This document shows positions 23,594 through 34,450 of a DNA stretch of 64,000 bases, piece by piece (position 1 is the first letter of the stretch; each line of letters begins with the position of its first letter). Origin of the DNA: Enoplosus armatus (taxonomy: Eukaryota; Chordata; Actinopteri; Centrarchiformes; Enoplosidae); assembly GCF_043641665.1 (NCBI RefSeq), contig NC_092186.1, positions 15,705,001 to 15,769,000 on the forward strand, in the 5' to 3' direction. Below the pieces are notes generated by a model, which saw nothing but the letters and a program-made list of their open reading frames with translations, was not told where the DNA came from and made no database searches. The position numbers were made by a program, and so were the translations under genes.

Positions 23594-23827
23594 ACAGCTA
23601 AAACTAATAATTTTTTTTTTTTTTTACCAAGTAATCTGCCAATTATTTTCCCAATTACTGATGTAGTCTATAAAATGTCAGGTTTTGTCCAAAACCCAAA
23701 GACACTCAGTTTAACATCACCTAAGACAAAGAAAAGAATGAAATCGAAAGAATTTGACTTTTAACGATTTATCAATTATCAAAGGTTACATTACCAACTA
23801 ATTGATTAATTAATTAATTCAGCTCTA
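23594..23827 (+). mobile_element. hAT-type MITE copy (TAATCGATTA family)
   Basis: Plus-strand copy of the family seen at 4308-4619. It shows the end CAGCTAAAACTAATAATT, then CTATAAAATGTCAGGTTTTG, CCAAAACCCAAAGACACTCA and a terminus CAGCTCTAA. About 234 bp with internal deletion relative to a full copy. A T-run (about 23610-23625) lies near its left end. Confidence 0.75.
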
Positions 23828-26462
23828 ATTTTACTGCCATTCGTGTCAAATTTATTTCTACACATTTCAAATTTTGCTCTTCCTTATACAATGAGCTGGA
23901 AAATTTGATTTTTAATATATTCCATCAGTTTTATCTGTAAAATAATAACTTGCTGATGCTTACATTTGTTTTTGGTTAACTTAAATTTTATGCAAAAAGC
24001 TTTATTGTACAGTCTTGATAAAAGCAAAATTTTACTGTGCATCACAGCTTAAACTCTGGGGAACGCTTTGAACACTGTACATAATAAAACAGCAGTAAAA
24101 ATCTCTCTGCGCTCCTGTTGGCAGGGCACTAAAACTCTTACTATTATTAAGTGTATTTATTAAGGAGAATACAGTTAATACTAAAGGACAGTGAGTGGTT
24201 TTGGAGGTTGGTGTCATTCATGTGATGTGCGCTGTCACTTATTCATTTGTATGGATAGTAGTCAGTACGAGCTGGAGGTTAAAAAGAACAGAGAAAAGTC
24301 TGGGGACTGGACAGATGAAGCGATCAGATAAAAGTGTAAAAGCTATTCTTCTCTTATGAGTTCCCCCACAATGGTCCTCTACACATGCTGCACTTTTTCC
24401 TCTGAGTCAAAATGAAAGGCAGCAGCAGGGCTGAATCACGCCACTCTGTAAACGGACCTGACAACCTCTGATACTGCATCCTCTTTTTCCCCGGAAGGTC
24501 TTCGCTGTCTCCGCGCTCACTCACTCACTCTCCCTTCCTTCTTCCTTCTGAGGCCCTGCAGCGTGCAGAGGCTGCTCAGTAGGAACTCTTTCTGAGAGTT
24601 TCTGTCTGACAACCAGATATGCAGGATGTTAATCCTATCAAACACTCACAAGATTACAATGCTGACACTAAAAGACAAGTTATAAGAACAAGCTATGTAT
24701 ATGGCCAAAGGTTATAAGAAACACTGGCATCTAAGAAGAAAGCCTGTTCTTCCTTCTTACTTTGTCTCCTCCTTCCTCCCTTTCTGCATTTGTAATGACC
24801 AGCAGACAGTGAGTAATATGGCAGGGAATTACACAGAAATGTCCATTTCTCTTATGTGGGAGGATAAACTTGTGGAAAGTAGGACGGTGGTGATCAGAAA
24901 TGCCCCCACCCCCCTCTTAAAAAGAAGAAAAAAAAAGGCAGCGGTCACCTTGGATACAGCGAATCTTACCCTCCAATTTTCTTTTGCAATCACACAAACA
25001 TGTACAGACAAAGCTGCACACACCTGCAAACACAAACACACTCCAGCACAAAGACTTGCTCTAACTCAAATATACTTTCTTTCTCTCTTCCACACACACA
25101 CACAAACAAACACGTACACACACCCACTGGGAGGCTTTACAGAGTGCCCGCCTCGATGTCCAACCTCGCTGTTGCGCAGAGCTCATGAAATCTGGCTGTC
25201 ATGCGTCCGCTTGACAAGTATCCTTGACAAAGCAAATCCCAATCTATATGCAGCGTGGCAGGCGGAGACCTTGTCAAATGCTAATGCCAGGGACACTTTA
25301 GAGGTTGTTGCCCTCTGTGGCTATTTTTGCAAACTGTATATCTCCCTGGTATTCCTGTTTGTGGAGCAGTACTGGAGCGGGCCAGCTGGTGGCGGTGTCT
25401 GCACTTGCTTCATCAATCACTCCCTTTCTCTCCCTCTGCCCTCTCTTCTTGTTATTCATTAAAGCGCCTCGGAATAATAAGTCCCCAAGAAACTGGGAAC
25501 ATGTGATGAAGTCGTAGTTAATAATGTATACGCCATCCCCCTCCCTCCCACTCCCCTCCCTCCATCTTTTTATCCCCACTTCTCCCTCTGCCTCTCTTCC
25601 TTAACTCTCTCCCTATTCAGCCCTCCTTCCACCACACAACTGCGTGCTCCACCACACTCAATGCGCCCGTGCCCTTGCGGTGAATGGGGGTAAACACGCA
25701 TTAACATATTTATATCTTAAGCCCCCATCCGAAAAAAATTGTGACAACAACGCCGATGTAAATGGGCTCATTTGAAAGCCTTGAGAACACAACTCCTTTC
25801 ACACTTCAACGCCGCTCTTTAATTATGCCGTCTTAATGTGTCGGTGAACCCTAACATGCCCAAAGTCTGCTCCAGGAATGGTCACTTGGATGTTGTGGCT
25901 GTTGTGGTTGTCAGGTAGAGGGGTCGTACACATACACACACTGAAAATTAGCTCTTACAGTCTCTCTCGCTCAGTCTCTCGTGGTGTGTGTGTCTGTGGA
26001 GAGAGATTTAGATGCTGTGGTCAGTCTGAGAGGCCCTGCTGCACGTCTCTATGATGCTCTCAGTGACGTAGCCACAGCCATCTCATGTTGACCGCTGCAC
26101 ATTTCGAGCCTCATGCAGATCACATACGAGCTCTACATGTGACTTCAAACAGAGCAAGCGAACGTGTTTAATGTGTAAATGTGTTTAAGCCATCAAAGCA
26201 GTTTTATTTTTCTCTTTTCTCCATTTTTCTCTGCAAGGAATCAAACCTGAATCCTGAAATTATCCAGGATTTAATCAGCATCAGCAATCAGTGGTGTGCG
26301 GGGGCCGACGCAGGGATTGTCTCCCTGTGTATGAGTCTGAACCCATACATATTTTGCTGATCGAATGGTGAACGTCTCCCATTCACTCTGTGCTTGCAGG
26401 CCGCTGCTTTTTCCCCCCACAAGCAGGCCTCAAGGGAGATGCACTTTCAACGGCACAAATGG

Positions 26463-26530
26463 GAACAATGGGGGACGTCATTGTTCTGCATTGGCGGCTC
26501 AATTATTGAAGCACATCAATCGATAACGTA
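26463..26530. promoter_or_regulatory. Candidate enhancer with inverted SOX-type motif
   Basis: GAACAATG (26463-26470) and CATTGTTC (26479-26486) form a perfect inverted pair with an 8-bp spacer containing GACGT, which extends to GACGTCA, a CRE-like site. ACAATG is the SOX HMG-box core. Further right are TCAATTATTGA (a palindrome) and ATCAATCGAT. The arrangement suggests a transcription-factor platform. Sequence alone cannot show activity. Confidence 0.3.
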
Positions 26531-26763
26531 GCTCCAGAGTATTTTTATAAGGAGCTGAGTAATGCATACTGCTCATGACACTGTCACAGGAAATGGAGGA
26601 TAATACTGTGTACACTGTGGAAAAAGCAGGCTCAGGAAAATCCAAATCGATTTAATTCAATTTGGGTCAGTCTGTCTTATTTCAAGGTGGGTTTTTTTCA
26701 CTTATGGGCAAGAAAAGAGAATCTGGACAAAGTCTCTCTTACACTCTTACACTCCCGCCTGCA

Positions 26764-26816
26764 CCCCCCCCCCCCTTTTCTCCCCTTTTCTTCCCTTCTC
26801 TCCCCTTTTCTTCCTT
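26764..26816. repeat. C-run and polypyrimidine tract
   Basis: Twelve consecutive C followed by about 40 bp of pure C/T (CCCCTTTTCTTCC-like units). It could form an i-motif or triplex in vitro, and it is a likely assembly-error spot. Confidence 0.8.
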
Positions 26817-27374
26817 TATTTGTCCTGCAAAGAAATGGCTTGGGTTACAGGATCAATTATTTATTTCAAAAATTGACTGTATCCTTCATGCTTTCTCTCT
26901 CAGTCTTTCTGTCTCTCATAAGCTCCAGATGCAAATGTGACTGTGTCCCTTCCCTATAAATAGCAGTCGCCAGAGGGTTTCTTCCAGGAGTCAGCCACAG
27001 TTTCTCTACTATACCAAAATAACCAGGGGAGAGGAGAGTGTGAGAGCAACACCATAGCAATACAGCCATTCTCACATTCAGTCAGAATACTCGATCAGCA
27101 TAGAGATAAGTAAGGAGAGGAGACGGAAGAGAGAGAAAAAAAAAAGTTTTGAGTGATTCGTCAGCATGACCTGGAGCGGGCTCCTGATAGGACGCCTGCC
27201 TGTCGTTGCTCTGTCTTGATTGGCTGTTGCAGCGTGCCCCAGTTTGGTGCGTATCTTTCCCTCACAGTTGGAGGCTTGAGTTTAATGAACCTCACGACTG
27301 TCCATGGTGTTGGTAATAAGAACTTCACAATTAGTCTTTAAATGATGGTCTTGTGTATTGAAGTGTTATAAATA

Positions 27375-27565
27375 CAGTGCCTCCCAGAGTTATTGGCACC
27401 CTGATGATGAGCTAAAGAGGCTCTAAAAGAGAGACAAATTTAGAAAATTGAGAATATTGTATTCTTTTGTTCGGTGGGGATTGCTCTGTAAATTTATTTC
27501 AATTTATTTGTATTTACAAAGCGAGAAAATTTTTTGCTCTGAAAATTTGTCGATTATTGCTTCAG
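27375..27565 (+). mobile_element. Tc1/mariner-like terminal fragment
   Basis: Directly after a TA (27373-27374) the sequence reads CAGTGCCTCCCAGAGTTATT and then GGCACCC, the style of terminal repeat seen in teleost Tc1-like elements. The similarity fades to the right and no partner end or transposase was found. Only the left terminus is firm. Confidence 0.5.
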
Positions 27566-28753
27566 TGTGCAATGTTTTGTATCTGCTGAGCGTGTCTGTC
27601 ATGCCTCCACTGCAGTGTTATTGAATGTGTTTCAGTGGGGTTTTCAGGTATACAGCAGGTCTGCCCTTAATGTTCCCGTGGCAGCGACTACGTGGCTGAA
27701 TACATAATGTAAAGGTGTCATGATTTGGAGGGAGAACATGAACCACCAATGGTAACTGACTTGCTGTGACCAAGACAGAAAAACAGATGGTTTGTTTCCT
27801 CTGACTGGTTTTCTGTTGCTCTTAAAGACAACATTTCAAAGTGAGAGTCTCTTTTTATCCGTATTTTAATAGTATTATAAACATTGTAATAGTTTAAAGG
27901 GATTGTGCTCTGATGTGCATGCTATATTTGATGATGTAGATCAAGTCAATTGCTACAAAAGCTCACAACTAGCAATAAAAACCAAATGGTAAGAGCAAAT
28001 CTCCATCTCAAATGCAAACAGAGAGCACAGATATTACGCTTGATAAAACGTATAGCGAAAAAAAAGAAAAAAAATTCTAAGAAGCTTCAATTATCGTGGC
28101 CATCTTTTTCTTTACAAAATATTTTTCTGAATACTGCTCATCACAAGTCAGGACAAAATAAAATATAATTTCCCCAATTACACTGAGTGTGGTGACAGTA
28201 ACCAACAGAAATAATTCAATTTTCTTATCATTCTTATTATCCTTTAACAAAAGGCACAAGTAGTCCTTGAAAAACACCAAATATTTATTACGCACTGTTG
28301 ATTGGAAATGTATAACCAAATTGTAAATATTAATATTCTAAATCCAACAATGTATTTTGAGCTTTTTTTTATGAAATATAAAAAATAAAAACTTGAAACC
28401 ACCATGTCTAAATCTATACAGTGCTCTTCTGTGTTGTCAGTTTTTTATTTTTTTATACTGCCATCCAGAAGGGGCACCGCTCCTACTGTCTTTCACCATG
28501 AATGTTCAGTATAATTACACTTCTAATCTTTGATGCGACTTGGAAAAATTAAATTCAACAGCACTCAAGTGAGAATTTAAAAAGGAGATTCATTTGGTTC
28601 TTTGCCTGAAGGTTGGAGGAACAGCAATGAAGACTTTATGATTTAAAAAAAAACAAACATCTCCTGTGGAGGATCTGTGTGAATGTAACACAAACCCTCT
28701 CAATACGTACTCTCTGTCTGATCCCTTTCACTTTCATTTCAGCGGTACAACAC

Positions 28754-28796
<43 letters not shown>

Positions 28797-30307
28797 TATC
28801 ATGCAGGTACGCAGATGCACACGCAGTCCCTGCCTCTCTGTCCTCATTAGGGAGGCTGCATTGTTTCACAGCTGATTGTGAGGACGGCACAAAGTGATCC
28901 TGATGAAGTCTTTATTTTCCATCCCAGCTAACTAATCAATTTCATATTCTCTTTTCCCCACGCCCTGCACCCCCCACCCCCCTCTGTCTATCCCCGCCTC
29001 TTTCTCTCTGTCTCCCTTCCTAAAAGCCTGACACAGAGCCAGGAGTGAGACAAACACCCATGGAAATCATTTCAACAAAGACTGCCATCATATATCCGTA
29101 GTGCTCACAATGTGATAGCAGGATTCATAGCAATTCAATTAACTAAGAGGAATATGGGGATGGAAACGTCTCTGCCTGATAATATTTGCTTTACTCGCCA
29201 AGCTTTGCGTGGAAAAAAACAAAGACAAATGTGAGAGAGACCCCTGCTTTTCAAGTGAAACACAAGTTATTTATGAAAATATTCATGTGGTTCTAGTTTT
29301 GGGGATATTGTAGGCATGTGATTGCATGGGTTTATTCATACATTCAAATCTGTTTTAGAGTGCTAGAAAAAAATGAGGTAGGGTCACTTCCATGGAATAC
29401 AATTGAATGAATGAGGATGAAAAACTGTGGAAAAGCCAAATGCACACAAAGCCATTTTACTCATGTAACCAGAGCGCAGCCATGCACAGCCTAAACATTG
29501 ACTATACAGCACAATCTAAATAAACGGCTGCCCCTTGTTACTTAATGTATTCATTCAAACCAACCTGAATTGTATTCCCTGTGAATGATATCACTGTTGA
29601 AAATGCATGAACACTTGTTCACAGGCCCAACCTCTTCCCTGAAGAGACAGTACTCTGGAATTGTTTAAGTCTCTCTCTCCCTCTCCCTCTCTCTCTCTCT
29701 GCGTCGACTATTCCCACAACATGACACAGACATGAGACCCGTGTCGCCAAGGAGTCAAGCCGCCTGAGTCCTGAGACAATGGCCTCTAATCCAGTGGTGT
29801 TTTCAAAGCAAGATGAAGGGGCAATGGAGTGCACACAAGTGCAGATTTTAGTGGAGCAGCTAAGCTATGGTAAAATATTTGGACCCAACAGAGCACAGCT
29901 TTAGCTTCTGAAACCGCACGCTCTACTCCACTAGACGCCATTTTTATGGTGTGTGAGTGTAAGAATAAAACTGACTTTTGTCAAATTGAGTTTGCGCCCA
30001 TTTCAAATATTTTGCCTGTTAGGGAGACTGTTAAGAAAATCTACACAATGAGATACAATTTTGACACTGAAAGAACTAAAACTATCGAACACCACCATCT
30101 GGTTTTATTAATAATAAAACCATATATCATTAATTAATAAAACAAATTATACTCGCGCTGTGAATGCAACACTGCTGCAAATGAATGATACTGTGCTATT
30201 TGTACTATTTCAAAAATATAGTATACATATTGTATACAGTACTGTATTTTTAAATGTTTTACTACTATGGTTACTATTCTAAAATACTGTAGCCTGCGAG
30301 CCACAGC
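27566..30307. other. AT-rich gene-free spacer
   Basis: No gene. 28960-28985 is C-rich. 29010-29230 is a complex repeat-free block (contains CATAGCAATTCAATTAAC). A TC-rich simple tract lies at 29672-29700. Confidence 0.45.
28760..28794. repeat. (CA)n microsatellite
   Basis: Pure CA array of about 35 bp. Frames of about 70 codons on both strands through it are artefacts. Confidence 0.95.
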
Positions 30308-30340
30308 ATAATAATAACAATAATAATAACAATAATAATT
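30308..30340. repeat. (AAT)n microsatellite
   Basis: AATAAT/AACAAT trinucleotide array of about 33 bp with regular AAC variants. Confidence 0.85.
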
Positions 30341-30379
30341 TTTGTTTCTGTGATATCTTGCTTGTTTTCTCTTCGTTCT

Positions 30380-30960
30380 ACAGGGAAACTAAACTAAATG
30401 GATATCTAAATCCATTTTGCCCACTGAGGCTGCTGCGCGCTCGCTGCCTGCCATTTGCAGGCCTCTGAAGCTCCATTAGTTGGCTTGGTGAGCTCCAGCT
30501 TTGGTGCCTCACAGGACAGCAAATAACAGCTCCGCTGAAGGCTCTTTGAGAGTGACCGAGTGTACATTTGTGGGTGAAAGCCCACCGCCGAAAAAAGAAT
30601 TCCATTGTGATTGTCCACATTCATCGAAACTGAGGCTTATTCTTTCCCCTTTTTGACTTCCGTGCCATATTTGCAAGTGATGAAAATGAGATTGTGAACT
30701 CCAAAGGATATTTCTACTGAAGGGTGGGCGATATTTATCTCTTTGGGTCTGTTTACCTTTTTCACCGGCAGGAATATTAACAGGAATCCAACATTTAGTG
30801 CTGCAGTAATCCCAGTGATTAAGACCTGCTGACAGTTGAAGGTAAAGTTTATTGTTACTCTGGGACCCAGGGTGCGCTGCCATATTAAAAACTGGCTCTG
30901 CATGCAGAGCTGGCCGTGAAAGCAGACACAAGAGACGAGGCGAGATCAAAGGGCTGCCCA
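30380..30960. promoter_or_regulatory. Candidate conserved non-coding block
   Basis: About 580 bp of complex, repeat-free DNA. It contains an octamer-like ATTTGCA (30452-30458), CCATTAGTTGG and a second block with GGCGATATTTATC and ACCGGCAGGAATATTAAC. Minus-strand frames up to 155 codons cross it, but codon use is not convincing and no acceptor precedes them. It may be an enhancer, an unrecognised exon cluster or neither. Confidence 0.3.
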
Positions 30961-33847
30961 GTGAGAATCTCACCACTACAGTGGTACTGTTCAGCTGGGG
31001 AATGTGTGTTTATGTGTGTGTGTGCTGTGTGAGCAAATCCGAACTGTAATATAGACTCACTTGGAAACAAAATAGCACTGTGTGAGCATATTCAGTAGTG
31101 CAGAGGTAATTAAAGATGTAGATAAAATATTATCTTCAGTTCAGACATCACAACCAAGACTACATAAATACAAATAACAAAACAATAAAAACCCTAAAAA
31201 AGATCTTACTTGTCATGACCTTCGGGATCTATATACACTATAAACATTTTCTGCTGTTTAACTGTCATTTTTGTTGTGTTTAATTGGTGAGTAAAGCATA
31301 TTAAATAAATATATAAAATAATATTAAGAGGTAAACTAATTTGAGTTATGTGTAATTTCTGTACATTCCTGTGCATATTGTAAAAAAACAAAACAAAGAA
31401 CATGTCCAAATACTGACACAAGATGCACTTGGGATCTGACCTTCATATTGGACACTGAAAAATCACAAAGAAACAAAATATCACAAAACAAAAATAGAAA
31501 ATAGAGAAAAGAGGGCACAAAAACAGGACCCACACTGCTATAAAGTACATTCCAATTGCACTAACATTTTAAAAAAAGCACAGCATCCATTTTTTTGACT
31601 CTCCTACCAAATGTCCAATCACATGCCCAGGTTGGAAGATGAAAATGCCACTTTTCCTGCAGGCAGCCCCAGGCATGTCATTAGGAGAGGAATTTGATGC
31701 CCTGTACAAGTGCTTGGAACTATCAAGTGCAGTAAAAGTGAAAACTCATCAGTTTTTTACCCCAAATTTCACCATGTCCTTGACTCAAGTGTTGGTGAGA
31801 GAGGGAGAAAGAGAGAGACAGAGAGGGCCTATAGGATTAGGCCTTTAGGTGTCACTGTACTTTCAAGAATCCGTCCTGCCCCCTCACACAAACACATGCT
31901 CTCACACACTGTAACAAAATGGTGTCACGTTGGGGCATCTATTGTTCAAGAACGCTGGGTTTGGCTTTCAGGCTGTCGTGGCAACACAGAGAGGGCCCTG
32001 TGCTCCACTGAGTTCCCTTCTCCTGGGACGGGTGATTAATGGCCGAAGCAACAACTTTGGAGTTGTTCACAAAATCAAATTTCCCACCGAGACGTCAATC
32101 CGGACCCCAACTTTGACTGCCATCGAGTTTTGTTGAACCCAGGGAGCAAATTGAGCTCTTTTTTTAAGTTGCCCAAAACTTCAGTCCTTTTTTTTTTCTT
32201 TAAAACAGCATCCGCATTCCGACAACCGCAAGAAAACTGCAAGAGTGCCGGACAACGAGTAGGTTTATAAGGTGTAATTGCGACAAATTATACTAGCGTT
32301 TACTTGTAATATACCTTGTAATTCCATTCTCTCAGAGTAAAATGCCTTTTTGAAAAAGCAAGGGAAAGTAGGAACAAAAAAAAATAGATGAAAAGAGGCT
32401 TTTTAAAGTCTCAACATTACACATTCAACACTGCAAGAACAAAGCAGTGCCATAAATACATCCATATGCTCTCTGTTTGTGGCTACGCATATTTCTATTC
32501 AAGGAAAAACATGCGGTTTTATGCTGAAAGACTTACTATTCAGAAAATAACCTTTGTAGATGAGAAGATTTGAAACAGTTTTTCCCTCCCTTCCTCCCTT
32601 CTTCTCCCTTCCTTTCTCTCTCAGCATGATTTTACTGCTGTATCACCCCAGATAGAGATCTGTCTTCTATGCTGCGTTCAAGGCTAATCAGCCCTAGCAT
32701 TGTTATGTTGTTAATATTCAGACAACCCTCTGCCAAAAGAAGGACAGGCATAATCACTGGGCCTGCGCAACAGCAACGACAAACGCAGCCCTACTACAAA
32801 TACCGACCGTAAACACATGCTAATAAACACAACACAGACTGTTTTTAGTCGGTGATCTGGGGGGAAAGGCAGACCTGGATAAATGAGGTCTCTCAAAAGC
32901 AAATTTGTGTATTTATTTGTTGGAGCTGCTCATCGTCAAGGAAATGTCACCTCGGGCGGCTGCTGTTGTCATGGTGTCCTTCTCACCTCGTTAGGATTTG
33001 TACGGGCTACTCTTTGCGTTGCTGAGAGCAGCCTGTGAAAGCTGCAAATGGAGCTAAAGCACCCGTAGGAGTGTCACCGGGGAACATTAAAAATATATCG
33101 AGAGGTTACCAGTTCTGTGCAGGATGGACATGCGCTGTCTGACATGCTTGTTAAAAAAAATCTCACACATACTGATCTGTCTGCAGCTGGCTATTCCCAA
33201 AATGTTAATTACATGAATGGACCCCCTCCCCCCTTGACTTTTTACTCTCCCAACCTGCTTTTTGCATCACCATTGCGATATTTTCTTTATCACAGAAAAA
33301 GCCAATGTTGTTTTGGGACAAACGGCTCTGCCTGCTGAACTGAAACGAACACGTCTGACAAGATTCGGGTAAAGTGAGGACATTGCGCTCTGCCCTGCTC
33401 TGTTTGGGATTTTGCTACAAGCCCTCAAAAACATTCAGCAAAGATGGTAAGGCAGGAAGCAGAAACAGCGGTTTTCTCCCTTTGCCTCCTCTCTCTCCCT
33501 CCCTCCTTTTCCCACTGTTTTTTTTTTTCTCTGTCTACTTTATGCTTCTGTTGGAAATTAGCTGGAAGACAAAGAAGCCATGTGTTGTGACATGGCATGC
33601 TTACTGTGCCGGTGTGGTTGGGATTTCCGGTGCATGACCTTCCAGGCATGGCTGCACAGGTAATTAAAACTCATTTGGATTCTTTCTACATCTCTGCTGA
33701 CAGGGCTGTTCGGGGCGAGACTTTAGGAGACAAAGGTAGCTTGGCACATTTTTATGGGGTACAGGGCCGACGTGACTCCAACTGAGCATGTGAAGACGGG
33801 AAAAGAGGAAAGGAAGTGAGAAAGAATAAGGATGTTCAATGAGGTGG

Positions 33848-33848
<1 letters not shown>
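30961..33848. other. Gene-free spacer with complex blocks
   Basis: Complex blocks lie at 31920-32140 (includes CAAATTTCCCACCGAGACG) and 32930-33110. T-runs lie near 32158-32200. Nothing supports a gene. Confidence 0.4.

Positions 33849-33880
<32 letters not shown>
33849..33880. repeat. (TG)n microsatellite
   Basis: TG array of about 32 bp with a C interruption at its right edge. Confidence 0.93.
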
Positions 33881-33884
<4 letters not shown>

Positions 33885-33999
33885 TGTGTGAATAGAGTAG
33901 TCAGGAGGGTTTAGGGGGCAGTGTGTTTAAGCAGAGATAGGCAGCAGCCTGTACAGGAGGCTTTGTGACCTACATTGAGGTGGGAAGGGGCAATAAACA

Positions 34000-34170
34000 G
34001 AGAAAAGGAGTAAGAGAGAGGGGAAGGGTTAGGGAATGAAAAACAGAGAAGGGAGTAAGTGATAAAGAGGTGAGAGATAGAGCCAAAAGAGAGAATAAAA
34101 GATGGAAGAAGGGAGGGGAGGGAGGGAGGGAGGGAGGGAGGGGGAGAGGAGAAATCCTAAAGAAAGAAAA
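34000..34170. repeat. Polypurine tract with (GGGA)n core
   Basis: About 170 bp is almost all purine on the plus strand. A (GGGA)n array lies at 34111-34143. Such tracts can form triplex (H-) DNA. They also generate the serine/leucine/proline-rich 207-codon minus frame over 33970-34593, which is an artefact. Confidence 0.85.
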
Positions 34171-34192
34171 AATGGAAGCAGGCGAAAAAGTG

Positions 34193-34262
34193 TTGGGTTT
34201 CAAATCCAGCGCTCCCGACAGTGGCATGCCAAATGACCTTGGGCATGTCACGCTGCCATCTG
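34193..34262 (+). mobile_element. Possible CORE-SINE/MIR-like relic
   Basis: GGGTTTCAAATCCAGCGCTC resembles a tRNA B-box region and is followed about 20 bp later by ATGACCTTGGGCATGTCAC. Order and spacing recall the B-box and conserved core of CORE-SINEs (MIR in mammals: TGACCTTGGGCAAGTCAC). No clear A-box or tail is seen. Short and ancient if real. Confidence 0.35.
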
Positions 34263-34429
34263 TTCCCTCTGTCTGGCCTGTCAACATACCTCTAACTCCA
34301 GTTAAAACATGACATTCCAGCTTCCTTACACACCGAGGGGCGGCCGTCATCACCCCGAGCGAGCGAGATAGAGAGACACAGACAGAAAGAGACGGAGAAT
34401 CCGCGGAGGAATCATGAGACGTAAGGAGG

Positions 34430-34450
34430 AGAGAGAGAGAGAGAGAGAGA
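34430..34450. repeat. (GA)n microsatellite
   Basis: GA array of about 21 bp in a purine-rich neighbourhood. Confidence 0.9.

Larger units (their letters stand above)
23828..27374. other. Gene-free spacer with candidate regulatory blocks
   Basis: The longest uninterrupted frame in the window (24695-25462, 255 codons) lies here. Its middle is histidine/threonine-rich from CA-rich DNA and it has no splice or Kozak support, so it is not called. Complex repeat-free blocks occur at 25180-25340, 25660-25860 and 26440-26600. A polypyrimidine tract is at 25530-25640. Confidence 0.45.

Noticed and set aside
24695..25462. 255-codon open frame, the longest in the window
   Set aside because: Its centre is a histidine/threonine translation of CA-rich DNA, the ends have no codon bias, and there is no splice or Kozak context. 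A long frame is expected by chance in 64 kb of stop-poor sequence.
30509..30976. 155-codon minus-strand frame
   Set aside because: Codon use is not biased, no acceptor precedes it, and overlapping frames are also open. A non-coding block explains the low stop density as well.
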